From the NCBI GenBank assembly GCA_019693395.1, contig JAAMXP010004471.1:1-24205 (forward strand): a stretch of 24,205 bases of DNA, read 5' to 3'. Positions 1 through 10,665 of this stretch are shown piece after piece. Below the pieces are notes generated by a model. That model had not been told where the DNA came from. It ran no database searches and saw nothing but the letters and a program-made list of their open reading frames with translations. The position numbers and the translations under genes were made by a program. Each line of letters opens with the position of its first letter. Positions within the stretch are counted from its first letter, which is position 1. Origin of the DNA: Ettlia oleoabundans (lineage: Eukaryota; Chlorophyta; Chlorophyceae; Chlamydomonadales).

Positions 1-145
1 GTGTATGCCCCAGGCTCACTGCAGATGTCCTAGCACTCCCGGCATGCGCAATCGGAAACACACTTCATTGCCTTTTCTTCCTCTCGCCCCCAATTTGTGG
101 AAATGCCACCCACTGTACCGCTCCTCACCCTCCTGCGTACCGCAG
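1..145 (+). other. 3' part of a nitrite reductase intron
   Basis: The segment ends in a pyrimidine-rich stretch and the acceptor CGCAG at 141-145, directly before the SGMDNVRN exon. No exon of nitrite reductase is recognisable within it. Confidence 0.8.
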
Positions 146-3100
146 AGCGGCATGGACAACGTGCGTAACATCACCGGCAGCCCCATCGCTGGCATCGACC
201 CACATGAGTACATTGACACACGCCCACTCTGCCACGGTGAGTAAGTTACACGAACACCAGCCCACTGTGCCACGGTGCGGAGCAAGTGGCACCTGCGCAG
301 GACTGCATGGACCTTGTACTGCCAAGGCAGTTTGGCAGCCAAGTGGGGTGTGCAAACGAGCACGCAGGGATACATGCTGCCCCATCCCAAACCCAACCTG
401 CTGCCTGCTTGATTGCATGCACCTCTCGGCCCCTCATCCCCTGCTCTGTCTCTGTTATCTCTCAGCTTCCAAACTCACACTTACTTCCCCTCTTCCTCAC
501 TCCCCGCAGAGCTCAACGCCGCCATCACCAATGCGGGGCGCGGCAACGCAGCGCTCACCAATCTGCCCCGCAAGATCAACATTGGCATCTCATCCTCACG
601 CGATGACTTTGCACACTGCCACATTAACGACGTGGGGCTCAAGGTGGGTGGGTGGGTGGCTGGCTGGACGGGGGTGCAAAAGCAGGACGCACAGGGGATG
701 CTGAAAAGGTGGCAAGAGATGGGAGGAGAGGATGCAAGGAGTTGCACACACATGAGAGGAGCAGGAGTTCCTCTGTGGAGTGGTTGGTGACTAGGCAAAT
801 TGGTGCACAGGCAGGCTTGGTGCATGTGAGATTGTACTCAGCCACAATCCCCGCTCGAGATGGTCCTTTTTCTCCTGCGTGTCCCAACGCCTTCCTCTTC
901 CCCACAATATCCGATGTCGCTGTTCTGCAGGCTGTGCGGGACCCTGCAAGCGGTGAGGTTGGGTTCAACGTTGAGCTGGGAGGCTACTTCTCGATCAAGC
1001 GCAACGTGATGAGCATTAGGTGGGGAGGGGCGGGGTCTTGCACATAGGAGCAAAGCAGACAAAGGGGAAGGCAGCTGGGCTGCTGGATTAGCGGCACGCT
1101 CGCTCTGCCTGCCTGCCTGCCTGGACACATTTCCTGACCTGCTTCCTCTGCCCGTCACCCCTCCCTATTTTCTGCCCGCAGCGGCGACACATTCCTGACT
1201 CAGGAGCAGGTGGTGCCGTACTGCCTGGCCCTGCTGGAGGTGTTCAGGTGTGTACCTCTGCACCGCTGCACTGCTGTCTGCATGCGACTTAGCTGCTGGG
1301 CCCTTTAGTGTCTTGGTGTCAGCCGCCTGCTGAACTCTTCGACGCGCCGCCTGGCAATACACCACCCACCGTGCCGGTTAGCGCTCATGTTTACCCCCAC
1401 CACCACCTGCTTCACTCTCATGCCACCTTCTTCCGACCTTTCCCCATCGTCTGCCTGCGTGCCGTAGGGACCACGGTGCGCGTGATGACCGGCAGAAGGC
1501 TCGCCTGATGTGGCTGGTTGAGGCCATGGGGGTGGATGCATTCCGCGCAGCCATTGAGGAGCGCATGGGGCAGAAGCTGCGCCGCGAGGTGGGTCTGGTT
1601 GATGTGTGTGGAAAGGGCGTTACCTGTGAGGGTATGGGGGGAAGGGTTGTGCAGTGGTGGGGGGCACTGGGTTGTGGGTGTACATGCAACTTGGATGTGG
1701 GTGTCAGTGCATAGACTATGAAATTTGAGCGTCTCGTCGGGCCTACGAGCATTGTATGCGCCAGTGCCGCCCATGTTTGTTGATGCGTTTCATGTCCTGC
1801 AGTTACAGCAGTCGCTCTTGGGTTCACCTCCAGCGGCTGTCGTGGCTCCCAAATGCCGCTGCTGTTCACAACGTAAAGCCCCACACATGGGCACGCACAC
1901 ATAGACACGACTACGATAATATCCACGCACAGCCACATTTGCCTTTGCAGGTTCACGTGGCGTATGACGATGTGTGGGAGCGGCGTGATGTGCTGGGCAT
2001 CCATGCACAGAAGCAGCCCGGAATGTTCTGGGCGGGGGCGTGCGTGCCGGCGGGCCGCCTGCTGGCCTCTGACTTCTATGCCCTGGCTGATGCAGCTGAG
2101 AAGTGAGTTGGCTGGCTGGCTGGGTGTGCAGGCCTGGCTAGCTGACGGCTGCTGAGGGCTACTTGGCTGGCTGGCTGGCTGGCTGCTCGTGTGGCCGCGC
2201 AGTGCTTGATTTGTGACTCGGCTGCATCGCTGGTTTTCGTGAACAAAACTGGTTTATTGATACTAGTTCATGGGGCAGTTGAATACTGATACAAGGTTGG
2301 TGCTGTGATGCTGTCGCCCTGCTGACTACCTTATTTGTTCTGCCACTGCATTGCCACTGTACTGCAGGTACGGTGACGGTACTGTGCGCCTGACCGTGGA
2401 GGAGAATGTGATACTGCCAAATGTACCTGAAGAGAAGCTGGCGGCGCTGCAGGCAGAGCCGATCTTCCAGCGCTTGCCCATCAATGGAGGTGTGAGGCTG
2501 CTGCTGCTGTGTGTGTGTGTGTCTCTGTGTCCGTGTGTGTCATCCTTGTAGTCGAAGCATAATTTTTCAAGGATGGGCATGTGCTGCGCAATTGGGCTTT
2601 CGTTCATCATTGGTCAGTGTGTTTGTGACTGCAGTGCAGCACAGCCAGCCCAACAACTCCGTCTCCTTTCCCACCACACACCCAACCACCAACGCCATGC
2701 CCCCCCTTTCTTCCCCTCCTTCCAACCACGTAGGCCGCCTCCTGCGCGGCCTTGTGTCCTGCACTGGCGCCCAGTTCTGCAGCCTGGCCCTGATTGAGAC
2801 GAAGAACCGAGCTCTGGAGCTGGTGCGGCAGCTGGAGGAGCAGGTTGAGGTGCCGCGCATGGTGCGCATACACTGGACGGGCTGCCCCAACTCATGCGGA
2901 CAGGTGAGGGTGGGAAGCAAGCCAGAACGAACTTAAAAGGAAGTTTTCTGGCGGTGTTGGCCATGTGTTGATTGGAATGGCCTGCTTGCCTACCTGCATG
3001 CCGTCTATCCTGTGCGCTGCCCACTCAAATCTCCTTGCCTGCCTCCTGCATGTCCGCGTGGCTGCAGGCCCAGGTGGGCGACATTGGTTTAATGGGGGCG

Positions 3101-3542
3101 CCTGCTAAGCTGGACGGCAAGGCTGTGGAAGGGGTAAAGATCTTCCTGGGTGGAAAGATCGGGGAGAACCCAGAGGTGAGCCTACTTCCCCCCTTCTCAA
3201 TCTGCCGCCGGACCTGATTCACTTGCTCCTGCATGCTTTAGTTGTGTGCATGCATTCCCAGCATATAAGCTGTGCTGTGCTTTTGGGTGCTCGCAATCCT
3301 GGGTTCTCCTCTCTGGGCAGCTCCCCAACAGCGCACAGCATCACTCACCCTCTTACGGCCCCTCTCTGCCGCCCTGCCCGCTGTATGCCTTTCTGCTGCA
3401 GCTTGCTAAGCAGTTTGAGGCGGGCATCCCGGTTGAGCACCTGCTGCCCCGCCTGCGGGAGCTGCTGATCTCGGAGTTTGGAGCCAAGCTGAAGGAGCAG
3501 CCGCAGCACCAGCCGCAGGAACCTGCAGGCGCTGCTGCCTGA
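146..3542 (+). CDS. NII1: Ferredoxin-nitrite reductase, 5'-partial (C-terminal ~397 residues, ten exons)
   Basis: This enzyme reduces nitrite to ammonium with six electrons from ferredoxin in the plastid, using siroheme and a 4Fe-4S cluster. Exons by splice sites and frame: 146-236, 510-643, 931-1019, 1182-1247, 1468-1588, 1951-2102, 2368-2489, 2734-2903, 3068-3175 and 3402-3542. All phases join, giving 397 residues to the TGA at 3540-3542. Recognisable family blocks are SGMDNVRN (exon at 146), the Arg/Lys-rich [11 protein letters not shown] block (1468 exon) and [12 protein letters not shown] (2368 exon). The cluster/siroheme ligands are CTGAQFC followed by GCPNSC, both in the 2734-2903 exon; all four cysteines are present. 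Roughly the first third, including any transit peptide, lies upstream of the window, and bases 1-145 are intron. The protein ends in a Gln/Pro/Ala-rich tail after FGAKLKE. All nine visible introns are GT-AG. The symbol follows the Chlamydomonas name. Sulfite reductase is less likely because the exon order and SGMDNVRN block fit NiR. Confidence 0.96.
643..667. repeat. GGTG/GGCT tetranucleotide run at intron start
   Basis: A short (GGTG)n then (GGCT)n run begins exactly at the donor of the intron after the 510-643 exon. Similar short tetranucleotide runs recur in other introns of the same gene, at 1106-1123 (TGCC)n and 2163-2185 (GGCT)n. Confidence 0.8.
2163..2185. repeat. (GGCT)n microsatellite in nitrite reductase intron
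   Basis: Five to six tandem GGCT units lie in the intron between exons 1951-2102 and 2368-2489, with a shorter related run near 2107-2130. This is simple intronic sequence with no coding role. Confidence 0.85.
2508..2540. repeat. (TG)n-rich tract in nitrite reductase intron
   Basis: Alternating TG dinucleotides interrupted by TCTC and CCG follow closely after the donor at 2490. It is typical simple-sequence intron content. Confidence 0.8.
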
Positions 3543-4498
3543 GGTTTCAGCTGGCGATGAGGCTCGCAATACAGTCATTCCCATCATCGCTACAGCCGCC
3601 GCATTGTGCGTGTACACTACAGTACTTCTCCGCGCTTGTTTGATGCCCATGTCGACCGCAGTCAACTTAGCACGCTTGCCCTAGCTGTATGGACTGTCGA
3701 TTGCTGCCCTGCACCTCTCCCCCTTTCCGCCGCGTTTTCCGAACGTTTTTCGCGCAGGTGGGCGCTGCGGTGCAGCCAAACTAGAGCCGTCACCCTTGCA
3801 TGCTTAGTTGAGCCTCCAGACCTTGCCCGCGCCCCCTCCTTTAAAACCCAATGTTATATGTCCTTAGCACTGCCTGGCGGCCGACCGCCTCTTGTAACCT
3901 GGTCTTGCGACAGACAGATGTGCACCGCACCCAAGAAGACGTCACAACAAGCATGTGCAGTTGCAAACGCAAGGGGGGCGCACACCACAGGATGTGTGGC
4001 TGACGCGAGCATTTGGACAACAGTTGAGCTTACGGTATGTTGGCCAGCGTTGGTCAGCCTGCTCAAGTGCGGGGGTGGTGGTGGGTGCTGCAACGCATCA
4101 CCCCATCCAACCGTTGCCTGGTGTGAAAGCATGTTCAAATGTCGTGTGAGCCTTCGTATGCTTTGCGGGCAAACTTGCTATGCTGCAGCAAACCAGCTCC
4201 TGCTGGAGCGGCGGGGAGGTGATGCCTGCCTCCCGCGCCTCCCACGTCCTCAACTGCTGCACCATGCGAGCCCTAGCGCTGCCCGCCCAATGCTATCCAG
4301 ACCCTGCCACTTAGGTAGGAAGCATTGCAAGCGTTTTGCGAGCACATGCGAGACACCACCCACCTCGCTTGTTCCCGGGACCCTTTCTCTTGCAAGCACT
4401 GTTGCCGTACCCCTGCGCTAATAATTATCATAGACAACCACTTTCCACACAGAGCCTCTCCTCGGCTGACTGTGGGTGGGGCATAATCGGAGGGAGTC
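3543..4498. other. Intergenic: 3' UTR of nitrite reductase and bZIP upstream region
   Basis: About 950 bp lie between the nitrite reductase stop and the first ATG of the bZIP gene, both transcribed rightward. It should hold the 3' UTR and the bZIP promoter and 5' UTR. A long open frame at 3606-4421 begins at GTG, is Cys- and Pro-rich and shows no domain; I treat it as chance. No repeat or RNA gene was seen. Confidence 0.6.
3893..3897 (+). terminator. Candidate TGTAA polyadenylation signal for nitrite reductase
   Basis: TGTAA is the usual poly(A) signal in chlorophytes. This copy is about 350 bp after the nitrite reductase stop, a plausible 3' UTR length. The motif is only five bases, so the call is tentative. 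Confidence 0.4.
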
Positions 4499-7400
4499 AT
4501 GCCGGCCCTAGTAGCGCCCTCCCAGGCGCCACCGCCGGCTCAAGCAGCTCAGCAACGTTGCTACAGTGGCGGGGAGACCTCCAGCGGGGCGAACGTCGCG
4601 CACTCCGACAGCAGCAGGTTGGGTGGCCCAAACCCTCGCCTGCCTTACAACGCTCATATTACTTTCAACCCTGGTGCGCCCTGGTGTGTTGCGACCGAAG
4701 TGGCGGCTCATCGCGGACTCATGCCCCTGCGCCTGCTGCAGTAGCGGGTGGAGCGAGACCTGCGCCGTGGAGCAGCCATCTCCCTGGCTGGGGCTCCAGT
4801 GGCCTGCGCAAGTGACCTCGCACGGGCAGGGGGTTCAAAGGTGAGGGCCAGCAGCGTGCGTTGTTGCCCTGTTCTGGCAGCGGGGCGGCCACCTACCCTG
4901 GCCTACCTTCTGGCGCATCCATACTGCTTTGCCCTGCCTCTCCTGGGCTGCTCCCTCCCTCGGGCGGGGCAGTACGGCTACTGCTGCTTAGCCAGCTGCC
5001 GCTTTGCTTGCCTGCACTGCCACAAATGCACTCCATTGCATTTGCTGGCTGGCCTGGGGCGTCGCTGCCACAGCGCTCCTTCGGTCCCTCCTCAGTCTGT
5101 TCTCCTCGCTCTGCACTAACTTCAAACCACCACACGCAAGGGGTGCCAGGCAATTTTTGCCGGCTGAGATTATACCCTCATGACCCGGACCAGGCCCATG
5201 TGGCTGGTAGACACGGTTAGCACCGCGTCGGGGATGCGTCTGTTTGGGCTCGTGCCCCTTGTCCTGCCTCTGCACAGGAGCCGACTCCAGCTCTCGCCAA
5301 CGGGAGAGCCCCAGCAGTGTGGCCCGGCCAGGCGCGCGGCGGGCAGCCGGCAGCGCAGCACCCAGCTGATGTTGCCACCTTCACTACCGGGGGGTTGTCG
5401 CCCTGGCGACCACCGGCTAGGTTGGTGGTGCACCCGAGCAAAGACAGTGGCAGCATGGATGCACGCACGGCGGAAGAGCGCCTGGCCGGCCACACTCTGG
5501 CGGGAGAGACTTCCTGCTTGCACGCGTGGCGACGCCCAGAGCTCCGGGGTTACCCCCCGTCTCTTGCTCCCCTTTGTGGGTTCCCTGCCCGGCCTGGTTG
5601 CACAGGCAATGCCTTGCCATCCTCCACCTCCCACAGCTGTGCCGCGCTGCCGCTCACGCCGTGCCAGCAGCTGTCTCGCCAGTCTGTGTGTGCTGTGCAT
5701 GTGTGGTGATCGTCGTGCGTGTATGCATCATTTCGCCGTGCAGCAGCGGGACAACAGCGGCGGCGCAGTTGGTGGCAGGGCCGTGGCAGCTGGCACCACA
5801 GCCGCAGCAGCAGGGACCAGCAGCAGTGGTGGGGGGCCAGCCATGGCAGCTGAATTCCCCCTTTGCAGGCAGAACAAGCCTGCCACCCAATCACTCTGTG
5901 ATCGCATCAGGTGGGTGATGGGGTACCGCTGGCAGAACCTTCAATCATGCATCCTGCTGTTCTTGGCGCACCGTCTGCTGACATCGTAGTTTTAAGGGGT
6001 CGCGCATTGTAAAACTTGTTAAGAGCCATTCACCATGAGCGCGCGTTCCCCTGGCCTGGTTTTCAACCAATGCAACCTGCGGTGCCGCCCAGGTTTACGC
6101 TGTCCAACCGCTGCGCTTGCCTGCCTGCCCCTCGCCTGTGCTGTCTGTGTTTGCGCCCAACCTGCTGCAGTGTGGCAGCCGAGCAGCGACAGCGGCATTG
6201 GCAACGGTGGCGCAGGCGGCTTGAGTAGCAGCGGCCATCCAACTTTTCAGCCAGCCCTGCACCCCGAGCCTGCGTTGGCTGCCTTGAAAGCCGAGGCGGA
6301 CGCAGCCGTGGCGGAGGAGGGTGATGCTGACCCCTGGCTGACGGGGTTGGACCTTATGGTAGCCAACTCAGTTGCGGACGAAGCGCCCCCCCTGCACCTC
6401 ACAGATGCGGGCCTGGAGGCGTTGCTCGCTCCTTTTGAGGACTGGCCTAGCATGCTGCAGCCTGCCGGCGCAGGCGCGCCGGCAGCAAGCCCCAGCTTGC
6501 AGCCCGCCACTGCCGTTGGACCGCTCCCGCTGTCAGCGATGCCGCAGCAGCAACAGCCAGGTCTAGGGGCAAACCCTTCAGTACCGCCGGCCTTCCTCTG
6601 CACGCCTGGCACAGCATCAGCGCCGCAGAACTTTTCTGATTCGCCGCAAACAAGCAGCCCTGGCAGCGGCAGCATTCAGCCTACAGCCACCAAGCAGAGC
6701 GGTGGGATTGGGACCGTGGCCCGCCGCAGCAAGGGTGGCCGCCCTCGCATCCACCACCCCACCGCACGGACAGCAAGTGGTTGCGGCGAGGGTGCCGCCT
6801 CACCTGCCACAGAAGACCAGCAGCACTACAAGAGGGGCGGGCGGGGGCCCAAGCCCAAGTACATCTTTAGCACCCGAGAGGAGGCGGCAGATGCGCGGCG
6901 GGAGCGCAACCGCAAGGCAGCGCTGGATTCCTACTACAGGCAAGCAATACCTGCCCACACCGGCAGTCAGCGCCGAGCCTGCCTGCATGCCAGCGTGTCA
7001 GCACAGCAATTTGGCTGCTGGGCAGGGCCTGCCCTTGCTTCATGTATTGGTGCTTCTTGCGGTGCACTGCCCAGTTGCCGCTTTCACACTGCGGGCACCT
7101 CCCTGCCCTGCCCGCTGACACTGCGCCCTAAATCACCCCGCTCTCACCTCGCCTCCTTTGCCCTGGCCCGCTTTTCATACTGCAGGCGGAAGCAGCACAC
7201 GCAGCGGCTGCAGGCACAGATGGCGGCGCTTGAGGCGGAGAACAGCGCGTTGGAAAGGCTGCTGCATGAAATGAACACCACTGGTGTGTGCTGCCGATGT
7301 CTGTGCGAGCAAAGGAGCCCTAGTTGGCGGCGCCACCTGCTTTGTGTGTGGATAATCTAGCATCAAAGGCTCCAGCGAGAGGCCAGCCCTGGCTGTTGTG

Positions 7401-7613
7401 CCTTGCACCTTGGGCAGGCTTTGTCCTACTGCACTGAATGTGTTGCCACTACCCGGCAAGCCTTTGTTACCGCTGATTGATTCATGCTGTGGATTGCCTT
7501 GTGCCCGCGGTGCAGGTCTGTGCCCCCTGCCAGAGGCCAGCAACGAGGGCATCAACCTCTGGCTGCAGCTCAACAGCGCTGGCGGCACCTGTGTGCAGGC
7601 AGCCCACACCTGA
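4499..7613 (+). CDS. bZIP-type transcription factor with non-canonical basic region
   Basis: This is a probable nuclear DNA-binding regulator. Well-supported exons are 5278-5420, 5744-5910, 6171-6939, 7186-7283 and 7516-7613 (stop), and their phases join. The start is the ATG at 4499 (protein begins MPALVAPSQAPPPAQ). The 4499-4840 segment must contain at least one intron because of an in-frame TAG at 4742-4744, and I could not fix its sites. A likely donor at 4841 joins in phase to 5278. The N-terminal part is Gln/Pro/Ala-rich, followed by an acidic, Leu-rich stretch (6290-6450) that could be an activation domain. An AT-hook-like KGGRPRI lies near 6733. The basic region RRERNRKAALDSYYRRK runs into leucine heptads L, L, L, M at N+18, +25, +32 and +39. 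The intron at 6940-7185 is GC-AG and splits the basic region. The target genes are unknown. Confidence 0.83.
6940..7185 (+). other. GC-AG intron inside the bZIP basic region, in frame and stop-free
   Basis: The donor is ACAG|GCAAGC and the acceptor TACTGCAG|G. The intron is 246 nt (82 codons) and reading through it meets no stop, so spliced and retained transcripts keep the same downstream frame. Splicing joins TAC TAC AG to G CGG AAG, giving YYRRK and correct zipper register. Confidence 0.85.
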
Positions 7614-8539
7614 ACAGGACACATCTGCTGACAGTGCCTTTGCTAAGCCGAAGTGCAGCATTTGGCACTCTGCTGAAGTGCAGCAGCAACACATTTACCA
7701 ACTCCTGGACTACCGACTACTCTGACCAGCAGGCTCGCCGACAGCGGGCCCGCCAACAGCTTAATACCACCCCCCCCCACCCCCCACCCTCCTGCTGCCT
7801 TGCCCCGCCCTCTTGCCCCTGCTCTGTCAACTTAATTCTCTCGCGCACCTCACGGTTGCCTTTTGGCTGTTGCTCTTTGCTGCCCATTTGCAGCGCCTTC
7901 CTGGTTTGTTTCTCCTTGCCCTGCTTTCCTCCTTCATCTCCTTTCCCCACTTTGCCCTCTTGCCTTGGTGGCGCCAACAAGTGCAGGCAGCCAGGCAGCC
8001 TGCACTGCTAGCCAGAAAGTGGCAGCTTGCTTGTTAGCAACAAATTTTCCCTCTTCTTGAGCTTACCTCCCCTTCCCTCTTGCAATCGTGGCAGCTGCCG
8101 TGTGCTGCCCGAAGCCCTTTCAGATCGCCTCCCCTGCATTGGTGCCTATCGCAAGCTTTGCTGTACACAAGGGTATGGCGCTCACTCAGTTGCACGTTGC
8201 TCACTGATTTTCAACAGCAGACTACCTACCAACCCCCGAGAGAAACTTGGCCGTGGCTCTGAGGCTTCCCTCCCCCACTTTTGCAAGCCACGCCCGGATG
8301 TAACATATGCTGCACATTGTTGTGCAATGTTATAAGCAAACCATAGTCCACCAACTCACCTCCGCTCAGGAAGGGGGAGTGAGGCTCTGCGTAGTGATGG
8401 GACTAGGATGGAAAAGTAGTTGCCATAAAGATTGGCAATAAGGCAGAGAGTAGAGGCCATGCAGTGATGGGAAGGGGCACAAAAGGTTGCAAATGTGAAT
8501 TCTGGTCTTGTTAATGCACCCTATGAAAGATAGGGCCGT
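7614..8539. other. Intergenic between convergent bZIP and F-box genes
   Basis: About 925 bp should hold both 3' UTRs. There is a C-rich tract at 7768-7792, then a pyrimidine-rich stretch to about 8090. A TGTAA at 8299-8303 (+) is the only candidate poly(A) signal I found for the bZIP gene, and it implies a long 3' UTR. I saw no TTACA (TGTAA on the minus strand) for the F-box gene. No gene is supported here. Confidence 0.6.
8299..8303 (+). terminator. Candidate TGTAA polyadenylation signal for the bZIP gene
   Basis: This is a chlorophyte-type signal about 690 bp after the bZIP stop. The distance is long and the motif short, so it is tentative. Confidence 0.3.
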
Positions 8540-10482
8540 CTAAAGATGCAGTGCGTGTTGAGCCGAGGGTGTCTGTGCAATAGATGTCAGCATTCCATCA
8601 TTTGTCGTCGGAAGTGTCTCCGTAAGCTCCCTCATGGGTTTGGGGAAGAACTGTCCCTGCAGGCAAAGCTCCAAGTGCCCTCGCCGTGCGTGGAATACGC
8701 GTAGACTGGGGTTGCGTTGCACTGCGCTGGCTGCCGCCTCCAGCACTGCAGCGCTGCAGCGCTCAGTTAGAGGCATGTGCCTCAGCTGGGGCCGTGCCAC
8801 TGCCCACTCCAGCACTTTAATGATATCGGCATCATGGTCAGCATAGCTCTCCAGCCGCGATTTCAAGTGCAGATGCTGCAGCTGCCGTGCACCAGACAGC
8901 ACTGTCAGGCTGCAAGCCGCCACGTGCAGCGGCAGGCTGATGTACTGCAGGCTGCCCAACCAGGCGCCGGAAGGCAGCACCAGCTCGGGCGCTGGGTTTT
9001 CGGTCACAGGCGATACATCCATGGCGAAGTGCTGCAGCTGGTGCAGGCCTGCCAGCGCTGCTGCTGGGAAATCGGGCACCACCGTGGCAGAATCAGCCGA
9101 AGCTGCCGGCGCCCCCCAGAGGCACAGGTGCAGACATGTCAGCTGGGTGAGCGGCGCCAGGCTGGCATTCAGCAGCTCTGCCAGGCTGGCAGGCTCCCCA
9201 TGCATCCCCGGGGCACCCACACCTCCCTGCCCTTGCACTGGTCCCAGGGACAGCGCCTCCAGCTGGGACAGGCGTGACAGGCAGCCGGGCAGGAAAGCGT
9301 TCTCCTCCAGCTGCAGTCTTTTGAGGGAGGTGATGCGGGTGAGGGGCTCATACGCCTCTGGGTCGTAAGCCTGGTCCTCCAATTGCAAGCCCTGCAGCCG
9401 CGGCAGGCTGCCCAGCTGCAAAGGCGGCAGGGCGGGAGCAAGAATGCCGGTGTGTCAGCACAAGGCTGCCTGCAGCCAGGTTAGGTTGCATGCGGCATGT
9501 GCTGCTTGCCTTGGATGCAACTGCAAAGCCACTGTCGGTACAAAGGCATGACCTGGAGCCTGGAAAGGTCTTGATGTGCCACGGATGCCACCAGCGCTGA
9601 TCAAGGCTTCGTGCAGCCGTGCCGAAGCTGCTGCCAGGACGTGGCAGGGCGCCGCGGGGCGTGGCGCAGTCCTGTGAAACCGCAGTGCACCCACCTGCCA
9701 GGGGAAGTCATGGGGTGCACCGCAGATTCTTGCATGCGTGAGGGATGGCGGCAGGGAGATTCCTTGTGCCAGTTCCACATCATTTAACTCCAGCACCTCG
9801 AGCATTGTGAGTGGGTGCAGCGACGGCTCAATGATGACGCCGGCCATGTTAGGGGTGACCAGCCTGAGGGTGTGCAAGCCACTCATGGCTGCCAGCCAGC
9901 TGCCGACGCGCATTGGCAGGCGGAAGTGCAGTTCCAACTTTTGGAGGCCGCCGCCCGATGCGCAGGCTGCCAGTGCCTCGTTGAGTAGCGCCTGCGCCTC
10001 GCTCTCCTCCGGCGCTCCTTCCGGTACGTCATCAGCAGCTACCTCCAAAAACAAATCTTGCACATGGACTGCCCCATATTTCACCATCCACGTACGCAGA
10101 GAGCGCAGGCGCGGCAGCAACGTGGAGCTGGAACAGTCCAATTCCAGGTGCAGATGGCGTAGCAGTACTGGCGACACTGCCAGTTGCCGCCACCTGCGGC
10201 ACACCACCGCCGGCGAGCCGTACCTGCGACACAACATGCAATGTGTGCATGGCGGGCATTGAATGCAACTGCGGCTACTGTGGATGGTATCATGCACTCG
10301 AGGCAGTAAACCTACTTCAAGCTCACACACTTCTGCACAGCTGTTGGCCAGGTTGCTAGGGGGAGAGGCGGTGCACAAGGCGCCGGCAAACGGCAGTACC
10401 TGGCCCTCTCGGTCTCTCTGGCCAAGCTGAGCAGGTATATGATGAGCTCATCAGGAAGGTCATTGATCGTTAGAGACCGCAT
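8540..10482 (-). CDS. F-box / leucine-rich-repeat protein (495 residues, three exons)
   Basis: This is a probable substrate-recognition subunit of an SCF-type E3 ubiquitin ligase. Exons on the minus strand are 10482-10400, 10223-9695 and 9415-8540 (stop TAG 8542-8540), joined in phases 2 and 0; the total of 1488 nt is 495 codons plus stop. The ATG at 10482 is the first in frame near the F-box. The F-box begins TINDLPDELIIYLLSLA and continues across the first intron into VVCRRWRQLAVSPVLLRHL. Further on come irregular leucine-rich repeats such as LPRLQGLQLED, ITSLKRLQLEEN, LSQLEALSLGP and LTQLTCLHLCL (residues ~105-450). There is no signal peptide or membrane segment. The tail after about residue 440 has no recognisable motif. 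The substrate cannot be predicted. A broken paralogue lies 1.3 kb upstream in the same orientation. Confidence 0.9.
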
Positions 10483-10619
10483 CCTGCAAGCTGGCGGCAG
10501 TTGGGGAGATGTCGGTGGAGCACGAGCGCGAGATGCGCCCAAATGGGAGCCAAATTACTTAATAAGGGGTAATTCGCGTCAAACTTAGGTACCTACGACT
10601 GACCTACGAGCTATAGGCA

Positions 10620-10665
10620 GGGGTCAGGGGTTTGGGAGGGTAGGGGGGGAGGGGGTCCGGACCCC
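10620..10665 (+). other. G-run cluster (G-quadruplex-capable) plus 14-bp palindrome upstream of the F-box gene
   Basis: The + strand carries at least five runs of three or more G within about 36 bases (10620-10655). A perfect palindrome, GGGGTCCGGACCCC, follows at 10652-10665. A second G-rich patch lies at 10700-10728. The cluster is about 140-180 bp upstream of the F-box ATG and on its non-template complement. Function is unknown. Confidence 0.6.

Noticed and set aside
3606..4421. 271-codon open frame between nitrite reductase and the bZIP gene
   Set aside because: It starts at GTG, has irregular Cys/Pro/Leu-rich composition and no motif, and lies where the 3' UTR and next promoter are expected. 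Chance open frames of this size occur in GC-rich DNA.
5421..5743. Possible extra coding sequence of the bZIP gene read through from the 5278-5420 exon
   Set aside because: The frame stays open but ends at a stop at 5707-5709 without joining the Gln/Pro-rich exon. A donor at 5421 (AG|GTTGGT) joins 5744 in the right phase, so an intron is the better reading, though not proven.
10483..10560. Longer N-terminus for the F-box protein (open to about 10542)
   Set aside because: The upstream extension has no ATG start; the first ATG is at 10482, directly before the F-box, as in the broken paralogue.
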